A DNA stretch of 27,647 bases from Ruminiclostridium sp. Its GTDB lineage: Bacteria; Bacillota; Clostridia; Oscillospirales; Oscillospiraceae. The DNA lies in NCBI GenBank assembly GCA_017560855.1, contig JAFZEB010000116.1, positions 1-27,647 of the forward strand, written 5' to 3'. How positions within the stretch are numbered: position 1 is the stretch's first letter; each line of letters opens with the position of its first letter. A program made the position numbers and the translations under genes. Below, one piece after another: positions 20,078 to 27,057 of the stretch. Below the pieces are notes generated by a model, which did not search any database, was not told the DNA's origin, and was given only the letters and a program-made list of their open reading frames with translations.

Positions 20078-20263
20078 AGTGTCCTCCCATAAAAGCCTCG
20101 CAGAGTTTTGGCCTCCGCAGAGGACAAAATAATGTTAAATATGTTTTTCCCACGACATGCGCGTGGGAAAAACTCTTCTCGGCCCGAGAGTGCCTGCCTT
20201 TGGCAGGCGCGGGTCGGGCCGCAATCCCACACATTTGGAAAGGGCAAGCCCTTTCCAAATGTC
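20078..20263. other. Hairpin-rich spacer between glpK and pepT
   Basis: 186 bases without a gene. It holds a perfect stem gtttttcccacg/cgtgggaaaaac (20142-20172), a short stem gcctgcc/ggcaggc near 20190-20206, and a perfect 15-bp stem acatttggaaagggc/gccctttccaaatgt (20231-20262) next to the glpK stop. None has a good T run on the minus strand. The rest near pepT (CTCGCAGAG / CTCCGCAGAGG) is repetitive. The last stem is probably the glpK transcript end or a stabilising 3' hairpin. Confidence 0.6.
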
Positions 20264-21757
20264 TTATAGTTCCTCCCAAGCCTTCGCCCGCTCCAGGGCC
20301 TTCTGCCACTTGGCGTACTCCTTGGTCCGGTCGTTCTGGGGCAGATATAGTTTGCCCGGTTTCTGGTCTTTTAACAGGGCCTCAGGGCTATCCCACAGAC
20401 CGGCACCCAGACCGGCCAGACAGGCGGCTCCCCAAGCGGTGGTCTCCACCACCTGGGGCCGCTCCACGGGAACGCCCAGCAGGTCAGCCTGGTACTGCAT
20501 CATGAAATCACTGACGCTGGCGCCGCCGTCCACCCGCAGGCCGCTGATGGGCTGACCGGCATCCTTTTCCATGGCCCGGATCAGGTCGGCGGTCTGGTAG
20601 GCAATGCCCTCCAGAGTTGCCCGGCAGATGTGGGCCTTGGTGGTGCCTCGGGTAATGCCGATGATGGTACCACGGGCGAACATATCCCAGTGGGGGGAGC
20701 CCAGGCCGGTGAAGGCAGAGACCAGATACACGCCGCCGTTGTCCGGGACGGACTCGGCCAGGCCGTTGATCTCCGGTGCGCTTTTAATAATACCCAGCTC
20801 GTCCCGCAGCCACTGGATGGAGGAACCGGCGTTGAAGACGCTGCCCTCCAGAACGTAGGTGGTCTCTCCCTTGAGGCCCCAGCCCACGCAGGTGAGCAGA
20901 CCGTTCCGGGAGGTCACCGCCTTGCCGGTGTTGAGGAGGGTGAAGCAGCCTGTGCCGTAGGTATTCTTCAACTGGCCGGGCTTAAAACAGCCCTGACCGA
21001 AGAGGGCGGCCTGCTGGTCACCGGCAGCACCCCGGATGGGGAGACCGGCCAGGGCTTCCAGGTAGGGAACGCCGTTGGCGATGACACCCAGGTCACCGCT
21101 GTTCTCCACAGGCTGAGGCAGCCAATCCATGGGGACTTCCATCAGGCGGCAGAGATCCTCGTCCCAGGCCAGCTTGTGGATGTCAAAGAGCATGGTCCGG
21201 CAGCAGTTGGAATAGTCGGAGGCGTGGACCTTGCCCCCGGTCAGGTTCCACAGGAGCCAGCTGTCCACGGTGCCGCAGAGGAGTTCCCCCCGCAGGGCCT
21301 TTTCCCGGACGCCGGGGACATTCTGGAGGATCCAGCGGTATTTGGTGCCGGAAAAATAGGCATCGGCCACCAGGCCGGTCTTGGCCCGGATGGTATCGGT
21401 GTGCCCTGCCACCTGGAGCCAGGAGCAGAAGTCCGCCGTCCGGCGGCACTGCCAAACAATGGCGTTGGACACTGGCTTGCCGGTCTTTCTCTCCCAGACC
21501 ACGGCGGTCTCACGCTGGTTGGCCAGACCCACAGCGGCAATGTCCTTCACATCCACCCCGCTCTGGGCCACGCAGTCGGCGGCGGCCTTCAGCTGGGTGT
21601 TGAGGATCTCCATGGGGTCGTGCTCCACCCAGCCGGGCTGGGGGTAGTGCTGGGTAAAGGGGTACTGGGCCGTGGAGACCACTTCGCCCCCGGTGGTAAA
21701 CAGAATGGCCCGGGAACTGGTGGTGCCCTGGTCCAGAGCCAGCAGATAATTCTTCAT
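20264..21757 (-). CDS. glpK: Glycerol kinase
   Basis: 497 residues of the FGGY kinase family, which phosphorylates glycerol to sn-glycerol 3-phosphate in the cytosol with ATP. Motifs: LALDQGTTSSRA (6-17), NQRET, NAIVWQCRRT, YFSGTKYRWIL, GDQQAALFGQ, KNTYGTGCF, FTGLGSPHWD and the FGGY signature region VDGGASVSDFMMQYQADLL. The length equals typical GlpK (about 500). The chosen ATG (21757) has AAAGGAGG upstream; an extra 12 residues upstream have no binding site. No glpF or glpD is nearby. A palindrome lies between it and sfsA. Confidence 0.97.
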   Translation of the reverse strand: MKNYLLALDQGTTSSRAILFTTGGEVVSTAQYPFTQHYPQPGWVEHDPMEILNTQLKAAADCVAQSGVDVKDIAAVGLANQRETAVVWERKTGKPVSNAIVWQCRRTADFCSWLQVAGHTDTIRAKTGLVADAYFSGTKYRWILQNVPGVREKALRGELLCGTVDSWLLWNLTGGKVHASDYSNCCRTMLFDIHKLAWDEDLCRLMEVPMDWLPQPVENSGDLGVIANGVPYLEALAGLPIRGAAGDQQAALFGQGCFKPGQLKNTYGTGCFTLLNTGKAVTSRNGLLTCVGWGLKGETTYVLEGSVFNAGSSIQWLRDELGIIKSAPEINGLAESVPDNGGVYLVSAFTGLGSPHWDMFARGTIIGITRGTTKAHICRATLEGIAYQTADLIRAMEKDAGQPISGLRVDGGASVSDFMMQYQADLLGVPVERPQVVETTAWGAACLAGLGAGLWDSPEALLKDQKPGKLYLPQNDRTKEYAKWQKALERAKAWEEL

Positions 21758-21799
21758 CGTCTTGCCCCTCCTTTGTTGACGAATGGGGTCCATGTGATT

Positions 21800-21812
21800 A
21801 CACTATAAGTGT
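21800..21812. promoter_or_regulatory. Palindrome between glpK and sfsA
   Basis: ACACT-ATA-AGTGT, extending to TGAT...ATCA on the flanks (21795-21816, one gap). It overlaps the likely glpK promoter region (TATAGT on the minus strand, 21807-21802) and may be an operator. Confidence 0.4.
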
Positions 21813-21863
21813 ATCATGCCCCAGGGCATTTTTCCACCCATTTTCCCTAAGGAGGGAGTTTCT

Positions 21864-22544
21864 TTGACCTACCCCAACATTGTTTTCGGCAAGTTCCTGT
21901 CCCGTCCCAACCGGTTCGTGGCGGAAGTGGAAATAGACGGCCAGCCCACCACCGTCCACGTAAAGAACACCGGCCGCTGCAGAGAGCTGCTGGTTTCCAG
22001 CGCTACGGTGTGGCTCACCAAGAGTGACAACCCCAACCGCAAGACCGCCTACGACCTCATCGGGGTCCAGAAGGGCCAGCGTGCCATCAACATGGACTCC
22101 CAGGCCCCCAACCACCTCTTCCGGGAGTGGGCATTGGAGGGGCACTTCGTCCCCGGGCTGACCCTGCTCAAGGGCGAACAAAAGCACGGGGACTCCCGCT
22201 TTGACTTCTACTGGGAGGCAGGAGACCGGAAGGGCTTCGTGGAGGTGAAGGGGGTTACCTTAGAGGTGGACGGCCACGCCTACTTCCCGGACGCCCCCAC
22301 GGAACGGGGCATCAAGCACCTGCGGGGTCTGGCAGACTGCCTGTCCGAGGGCTACGAGGCCGCCGTTTGCTTTGTCATTCAGATGTCGGATATCCAGGCC
22401 TTCTCCCCCAATGACACCACCCACCCGGCCTTTGGAGAGGCCCTGCGGGAGGTGCAGAAGGCCGGGGTGCAGATCCTCGCCATGGAGTGTGAGGTGGCCC
22501 CCGGGACGGTGTCCATCACCAAGCCGGTGAAAGTTATCCTATAA
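21864..22544 (+). CDS. sfsA: SfsA family protein
   Basis: 226 residues, equal to the usual SfsA length of about 230. The N-terminal OB-like part (NRFVAEVEIDG, VHVKNTGRCRELL) and the nuclease-like core (SRFDFYWE ... GFVEVKGVTL, a D...EVK arrangement) are visible, with PDAPTERGIKHL and FVIQMSD later. E. coli SfsA binds DNA and was named for stimulating sugar fermentation; a nuclease activity is suspected. The start is TTG: AAGGAGG lies 7 bases upstream of it, and an ATG 16 codons earlier precedes that site. It is divergent from glpK. Confidence 0.93.
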   Translation: MTYPNIVFGKFLSRPNRFVAEVEIDGQPTTVHVKNTGRCRELLVSSATVWLTKSDNPNRKTAYDLIGVQKGQRAINMDSQAPNHLFREWALEGHFVPGLTLLKGEQKHGDSRFDFYWEAGDRKGFVEVKGVTLEVDGHAYFPDAPTERGIKHLRGLADCLSEGYEAAVCFVIQMSDIQAFSPNDTTHPAFGEALREVQKAGVQILAMECEVAPGTVSITKPVKVIL

Positions 22545-22548
22545 ATCC

Positions 22549-22582
22549 AAAAACGGTTCCCTCAGACGAGGGAACCGTTTTT
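22549..22582. terminator. Bidirectional terminator between sfsA and rarD
   Basis: A perfect 15-bp stem (aaaaacggttccctc / gagggaaccgttttt) with an AGAC loop and T runs on both strands. The rarD stop codon is inside the hairpin. Confidence 0.93.
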
Positions 22583-23461
22583 CTTTTCGGCTCGAATCAA
22601 TTTAATTTTATCCCACAGGGTAAAGAGAATGCCGATCCAGATGATGATGAAGGCGATGAGGCGGTCCTGGTTCAGGGGTTCACCCATATACAGACCCACC
22701 AGGAACTGGAGGGTGGGGTTGATATACATAAGGATCCCCGTGAAGTAATAGGGAATGATCTTCACGCCCATGTTGAACAGCAGCAGAGGGATGGAGGTCA
22801 CCAGACCGCAGGCAGGCAGGAGCCAGAAGGCTGTGCCCCCCATAACGTTTTCGAAGCCGCCCACACGAGCCGTCCACCACCAGCAGAAGGCCAGGGCCAG
22901 AGGAGTCATGAGGAGGGTCTCCATGAAGAGGGATGTCTGGGCGGTGAGCTTCAGGTCCTTCTTCACCGCCCCGTAGATGGCGAAGGGGATGACGATGGCC
23001 AGGGCCAGGGTGGGAACGGTACCCGTGGAAAAGAGGAGATACAGAATGCCCGCCGCCGCAAAGGCGAAGGTGAGCCACTCCCCCCGGGTGGGACGCTCCC
23101 GGAAGACCAGGAAGCCGATAAGGGCCACCACCACAGGCTGGATGAAATAGCCCATGCTGGCATCCAGCACGTGGCCGGAGTTCACCGCATAGATGTACAG
23201 GCCCCAGTTCACCGTGATGAACACGCCGCTGGCAAGACTTCGCCAGAAGGTAGGCTTGTCCGTGAATGCAAACTTAATTTCCCCCAACGACCGGGTCAGA
23301 GCCAGGTAAAGGGCCATGAACACCAGGGACCAGATGATCCGCTGGGCCAGGATGTACACCGAGTTTACCGGAGCCATCAGGGTCCAGAATCCCGGCAGCA
23401 GCCCCCACAGGACGTAGGAGCCGAAGACCGTCAGGAACCCCATCTTTTTCTTTCCTTGCAC
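22562..23461 (-). CDS. rarD: EamA/RarD-type transporter
   Basis: 299 residues with ten hydrophobic segments in the EamA (DMT superfamily) arrangement. Features of the RarD branch: SYVLWGLLPGFWTLM (near the start), ILAQRIIWSLVF, NWGLYIYAVNSGHVLDASMG and GYFIQPVVVALIG. RarD proteins are inner-membrane metabolite exporters whose natural substrate is unsettled. Start choice: GTG at 23461 with GGAGG 8 bases upstream; an ATG six codons later (AAGGAAAG) or an ATG eight codons earlier are possible. Confidence 0.9.
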   Translation of the reverse strand: MQGKKKMGFLTVFGSYVLWGLLPGFWTLMAPVNSVYILAQRIIWSLVFMALYLALTRSLGEIKFAFTDKPTFWRSLASGVFITVNWGLYIYAVNSGHVLDASMGYFIQPVVVALIGFLVFRERPTRGEWLTFAFAAAGILYLLFSTGTVPTLALAIVIPFAIYGAVKKDLKLTAQTSLFMETLLMTPLALAFCWWWTARVGGFENVMGGTAFWLLPACGLVTSIPLLLFNMGVKIIPYYFTGILMYINPTLQFLVGLYMGEPLNQDRLIAFIIIWIGILFTLWDKIKLIRAEKKNGSLV

Positions 23462-23546
23462 GACACATTCCTCCAAATTTCTCATGGAGTTATCTTATCC
23501 CCCAAAACATCCGCATGTCAAGAGAGGATTCCCCGGAAAACAACAG

Positions 23547-23575
23547 TTGCCACGCCCCGCTATCTTTGGTATAAT
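23547..23575 (+). promoter_or_regulatory. Promoter of the old-yellow-enzyme gene
   Basis: -35 TTGCCA (23547-23552), 17-base spacer, -10 TATAAT (23570-23575). The leader is about 55 bases to the ATG. Confidence 0.85.
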
Positions 23576-23637
23576 GACAGATAACCTTAAAATCCGCACA
23601 GGACAAGACAAACTGATTATAAAGGAGAACGATACCT

Positions 23638-24735
23638 ATGGCATCTAAGCTCTTTACTCCCGGCAAGATCGGCACCCTGGAACTGCCCAACCGCCTGATC
23701 CGTTCCGCTACCCAGGATCCCTTCGGCCGTCGTGACGGCACCTGCGCACCCGAGCAGGTTGCTCTGTACGGCGAGGTGGCTGAGAGCGGCGTTGGCGCTA
23801 TCATCACCGCTTACAGCTACATCTCCACTGAGGCTCGCTCCACCGGCATCCAGGTCGGCTTCGCCACCGAGGAGCAGCGCGCTTCCCAGAAGGAAGTTCT
23901 GGACGCTGTTCACGCCAAGGGCGGCCGCCTGATCCTCCAGATCATGCACGCCGGCATGAACATCTTCATGCCTGAGAAGCGTGTGGAGGGCGGCAAGATC
24001 TTCGCTCCCTCCGGCGGCATGAAGGGCGCCAACGAGATGGAGACCACCGAGATCACCGCAGCTGACATGGACAAGATCTGCGCTGACTTCGTGGACGCAG
24101 CAGTCACCGCCAAGGCTATGGGCTTTGACGGCGTGCAGCTCCACTGCGCTCACGGCTACCTGCTGAGCCAGTTCCTGGACCCCAACTCCAACCTGCGCAC
24201 CGACGACTTCGGCGGCTCCGCTGAGAACCGTATGCGCTTCCCCGCTCGCTGCCTGACCGCCATCCGCGAGGCTGTGGGCGCTGACTTCCCCGTTCTGGTG
24301 AAGGTCAACACCAACTGCGCCGGCGAGGCTGACGCTGCTTACGCAGAGGACATCGTCTACTACTGCAAGCAGTTCGAGGCTCTGGGCGCTGACGCCATCG
24401 AGCTGTCCGGCTACAACTGGCTGGGCCTGGGTAAGAAGAAGGTCCCCACCTTCTACCTGGAGCGCGCTTCCAAGATCGCCAAGGAAGTGAAGATCCCCAC
24501 CATCCTGGTCGGCGGCATCCGCAACATGGAGCAGGTGGATCAGATCCTGGCTGCCGGCATTGAGTTCGTCTCCGCTTCCCGTCCCTTCATCTGCCAGCCC
24601 GACTTCTACAACGTCCTGGAGAAGGGCGAGGAGTCCAAGTGCATCGGCTGCACCAAGTGCCTGGGCAACATCTGGACCAAGGAAGGCCGCCGCTGCGTGA
24701 CCCACGAGATCCCCGAGGGCTTCCCCAAGGAGTAA
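23638..24735 (+). CDS. Old-yellow-enzyme family NADH:flavin oxidoreductase with Fe-S cysteines
   Basis: A 365-residue TIM-barrel FMN enzyme (NemA/FadH N-terminal domain type). Motifs: KLFTPGKIGTLELPNRL (4-20), LILQIMHAG, FDGVQLHCAHGYLLSQFL (about 162-179), LRTDDFGGSAENRMRF (about 184-199), and VGGIR near residue 290. C335, C338, C341 and C353 match the 4Fe-4S ligands of 2,4-dienoyl-CoA reductase and related enzymes, but the following FAD/NAD(P)H domain of those proteins is missing. Electrons must therefore come from a separate partner. The substrate, probably an activated C=C bond, is unknown. Codons differ from the neighbours (many GCT, GTT, CGC), a sign of high expression. AAAGGAG precedes the ATG. 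Confidence 0.92.
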   Translation: MASKLFTPGKIGTLELPNRLIRSATQDPFGRRDGTCAPEQVALYGEVAESGVGAIITAYSYISTEARSTGIQVGFATEEQRASQKEVLDAVHAKGGRLILQIMHAGMNIFMPEKRVEGGKIFAPSGGMKGANEMETTEITAADMDKICADFVDAAVTAKAMGFDGVQLHCAHGYLLSQFLDPNSNLRTDDFGGSAENRMRFPARCLTAIREAVGADFPVLVKVNTNCAGEADAAYAEDIVYYCKQFEALGADAIELSGYNWLGLGKKKVPTFYLERASKIAKEVKIPTILVGGIRNMEQVDQILAAGIEFVSASRPFICQPDFYNVLEKGEESKCIGCTKCLGNIWTKEGRRCVTHEIPEGFPKE

Positions 24736-24761
24736 CCTACTTTTCTTGAAAGAAAAGTAGG
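24736..24761 (+). terminator. Hairpin directly after the old-yellow-enzyme stop
   Basis: A perfect 12-bp stem (cctacttttctt / aagaaaagtagg) with GA between, followed by CAAAAGAACTTT rather than a T run. It may be part of a dispersed intergenic element (see findings). Confidence 0.6.
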
Positions 24762-24836
24762 CAAAAGAACTTTCATTCCGATGACCTATGGTTGCACAGA
24801 AATCAAGGTTCTTAGCCAAGTCCCATATTTGACCCC

Positions 24837-24870
24837 AACCGCCGGAGAAGTTTTTCTCCGGCGGTTTTTT
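24837..24870 (+). terminator. Strong terminator upstream of the radical SAM gene
   Basis: A 13-bp stem (aaccgccggagaa / ttctccggcggtt) with a GTTT loop, followed by a T run. It ends the old-yellow-enzyme transcript. Confidence 0.92.
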
Positions 24871-24887
24871 CATGCACCTCTCCGGTG

Positions 24888-24893
24888 TATAAT
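24888..24893 (+). promoter_or_regulatory. -10 of the radical SAM operon
   Basis: TATAAT, preceded by GTG. The -35 region falls on the terminator T run and is weak. Confidence 0.5.
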
Positions 24894-24930
24894 AATCGTA
24901 CATTAGTTCGATTCCTTGGAGGTGATTTTC

Positions 24931-26178
24931 ATGACCATCGCAGAAAAGCTCCAGATCCTCACCGATGCGGCAAAATATGACGTAGCCTGCACCTCCAGTG
25001 GCGGGGACCGCCGGGGTGGAAACCTGGGCAAGACCATCGCCGGAGGCTGCTGCCACTCCTTTTCCGCCGATGGCCGGTGCATCACCCTGCTGAAGGTCCT
25101 TCTCACCAACGTCTGTTGCTACGACTGCCGCTACTGCGTGAACCGGACCTCCAACGACCTGCCCAGGGCCATGTTCACCCCCCGGGAGCTGGCCGACCTG
25201 ACCATTGACTTCTATCGTCGGAACTACATTGAGGGACTCTTTCTCAGCTCTGCCGTAGTCCGAAGCCCGGACTACACCACCGAGCTGATGATCAAAGCCC
25301 TCACCATTCTCCGGGAGGAGTACGGCTTTTCCGGGTACATCCACGCCAAGGCCATTCCCGGGGCAGATCCCCTTCTCACCCATCGGCTGGGCCTGCTGGC
25401 CGACCGTCTCTCGGTAAATATTGAGCTACCCTCCTCCCAAAGTCTGGCCCTCCTGGCTCCGGACAAGAAGAAGGAGAACATCTTCCAGCCCATGGCCCAG
25501 ATCCGGGAGGAAATCCTCCAGAGCAAGGCAGACAAACGGAAATTCCGCCACACCCCGGACTTCGCCCCGGCGGGCCAGTCCACCCAGATGATCGTGGGAG
25601 CCTCCGACGAGACCGACTATCACATTCTGAAACTTTCCGAGGGGATGTACCAAAAGTACGCCCTGAAGCGGGTCTTCTTCTCGGCCTACATTCCCGTGGC
25701 AGACAGCCCCCTTCTCCCCTCTCCAGTGGACTTCCAGCCGCCCCTCCTCCGGGAGCACCGACTGTACCAGTCCGACTGGCTCCTGCGGTTCTACCATTTT
25801 AAGGCCGATGAAATCCTATCCCCGGACCAGCCCACTCTGAATCCCCTTCTGGACCCCAAGTGCAACTGGGCCATGAATCACCTGGACCAATTTCCCGTGG
25901 AGGTCAACACCGCCGACTACCGGACCCTTCTCCGGGTCCCCGGCATCGGAGTGATCGGGGCACGGAAGATTTTATCCGCCCGACGGTGGCGCTCCCTGGA
26001 CGAGGACAGCCTGAAAAAACTGGGAATCGTTATGAAGCGGGCCCAGTACTTCCTCACCTGTTCCGGGCACATGACCCCCGCCCTGCGGGCAAGGCCGGAA
26101 AACGTCCTGCGGGCTCTTACCGCCCTGGAGGCTCCGGCCATCCAACCCCAATATGAACAGCTCTCCCTCTTCACCTGA
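24931..26178 (+). CDS. Putative DNA modification/repair radical SAM protein with HhH domain
   Basis: 415 residues. The radical SAM cluster is C62-x3-C66-x2-C69 (CCYDCRYC). Upstream Cys are at 20, 40, 41 and 50. The TIM-barrel part runs to about 260. A helix-hairpin-helix DNA-binding motif lies at 323-350 (NTADYRTLLRVPGIGVIGA). This combination matches the family known as putative DNA modification/repair radical SAM protein (TIGR03916). The chemistry is unknown; it is distantly like spore photoproduct lyase in using radical chemistry with DNA binding. GGAGGTGA lies 7 bases before the ATG at 24931. The next gene, 45 bases on, is its usual partner. Confidence 0.92.
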   Translation: MTIAEKLQILTDAAKYDVACTSSGGDRRGGNLGKTIAGGCCHSFSADGRCITLLKVLLTNVCCYDCRYCVNRTSNDLPRAMFTPRELADLTIDFYRRNYIEGLFLSSAVVRSPDYTTELMIKALTILREEYGFSGYIHAKAIPGADPLLTHRLGLLADRLSVNIELPSSQSLALLAPDKKKENIFQPMAQIREEILQSKADKRKFRHTPDFAPAGQSTQMIVGASDETDYHILKLSEGMYQKYALKRVFFSAYIPVADSPLLPSPVDFQPPLLREHRLYQSDWLLRFYHFKADEILSPDQPTLNPLLDPKCNWAMNHLDQFPVEVNTADYRTLLRVPGIGVIGARKILSARRWRSLDEDSLKKLGIVMKRAQYFLTCSGHMTPALRARPENVLRALTALEAPAIQPQYEQLSLFT

Positions 26179-26223
26179 CGTTTCAGTTTTCTTTGTCATT
26201 TTCTAAGGAAAGGAGTCCTCTCT

Positions 26224-26979
26224 ATGTCTACCTGGCCCCAGTGCACCCTGGCCTATGACGGCACCTTTACCGGCTTTCTCACCTGCGTAGGTGACAGCTT
26301 CCGCCGAAAGGAATACCCCTTCTACTTCCTGACCCCAGGCAACCGACAGTTCTCCCTGTATCCCCTGCGGGAGATCGTCACCGATCCCAATCTGGCCCGA
26401 CAGGTCTATCAGGATCTGGAGAAAGAGGTCTCCGAGTCTTTTCGGCGGATGATGACCTATGCCTTCCTCACCGACCTGCCCCAGAAGGAGCGGCACATGT
26501 TTGACCTGATCTATCTGGCCTTCTCCCGTGCTCTCCCCCAGGATGTCACCGACCAGAGGATCCTCATTCTGGACCGGGCCATCCACCACCTGACCCACGA
26601 GGCCCACCAGTACAAGGGATTCGTCCGGTTTGCCGACTACCATGGGGTCCTGGTGGGGCAGATCACCCCCAAGAACCGGGTCCTTCCCCTCCTGCGTCCC
26701 CACTTCTGCCAGCGGTTTCCCAACGAGGCTTTCCTCCTCCACGACAAGACCCACAAGGAGGCCCTGTTCTACGCCGGGGGGAAATGGAAAATCCGCCCCG
26801 TGGACCATCTGGACCTGGACAAACCCGATCAGGCCGAGTTGGAATGCCAAGCATTGTGGCGAAAATTTTATAACACCATCGCCATCCCCTCCCGTTACAA
26901 TCCCAAGTGCCGCCAGACCCACATGCCCAAGCGTTTCTGGGGGGACCTAACAGAATTTCAGTCCCCGGAACCCGCCTAA
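26224..26979 (+). CDS. DUF4130 / TIGR03915-type partner of the radical SAM protein
   Basis: 251 residues. N-terminal opening LAYDGTFTGFLTCVGDSF. The middle part is alpha-helical (FDLIYLAFSR ... DRAIHHLTHEAHQYKGFVRF) and the end is NPKCRQTHMPKRFWGDLTEF, typical of the DUF4130 family (TIGR03915), which is nearly always found with the radical SAM/HhH protein and is fused to a uracil-DNA-glycosylase-like domain in other bacteria. AAAGGAG precedes the ATG. It probably acts in the same DNA modification or repair step; the reaction is not known. No terminator is seen, and an independent promoter precedes the next gene. Confidence 0.92.
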   Translation: MSTWPQCTLAYDGTFTGFLTCVGDSFRRKEYPFYFLTPGNRQFSLYPLREIVTDPNLARQVYQDLEKEVSESFRRMMTYAFLTDLPQKERHMFDLIYLAFSRALPQDVTDQRILILDRAIHHLTHEAHQYKGFVRFADYHGVLVGQITPKNRVLPLLRPHFCQRFPNEAFLLHDKTHKEALFYAGGKWKIRPVDHLDLDKPDQAELECQALWRKFYNTIAIPSRYNPKCRQTHMPKRFWGDLTEFQSPEPA

Positions 26980-26994
26980 ATCTCCCGGCAGCCG

Positions 26995-27023
26995 TTGCTT
27001 CTCCCCCCATCTTCCTGTATAAT
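26995..27023 (+). promoter_or_regulatory. Promoter of the EFR1-type gene
   Basis: -35 TTGCTT (26995-27000), 17-base spacer, -10 TATAAT (27018-27023). Confidence 0.75.
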
Positions 27024-27057
27024 GAAAAAATCATCTTACGGAAGGAAGCAACCCCGC

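Noticed and set aside
23617..25383. Leftward ORF of 588 codons spanning two rightward genes
   Set aside because: It runs antisense to the old-yellow-enzyme gene and the radical SAM start, crosses two terminators and has no recognisable domain. It is a shadow of GC-rich codon bias.
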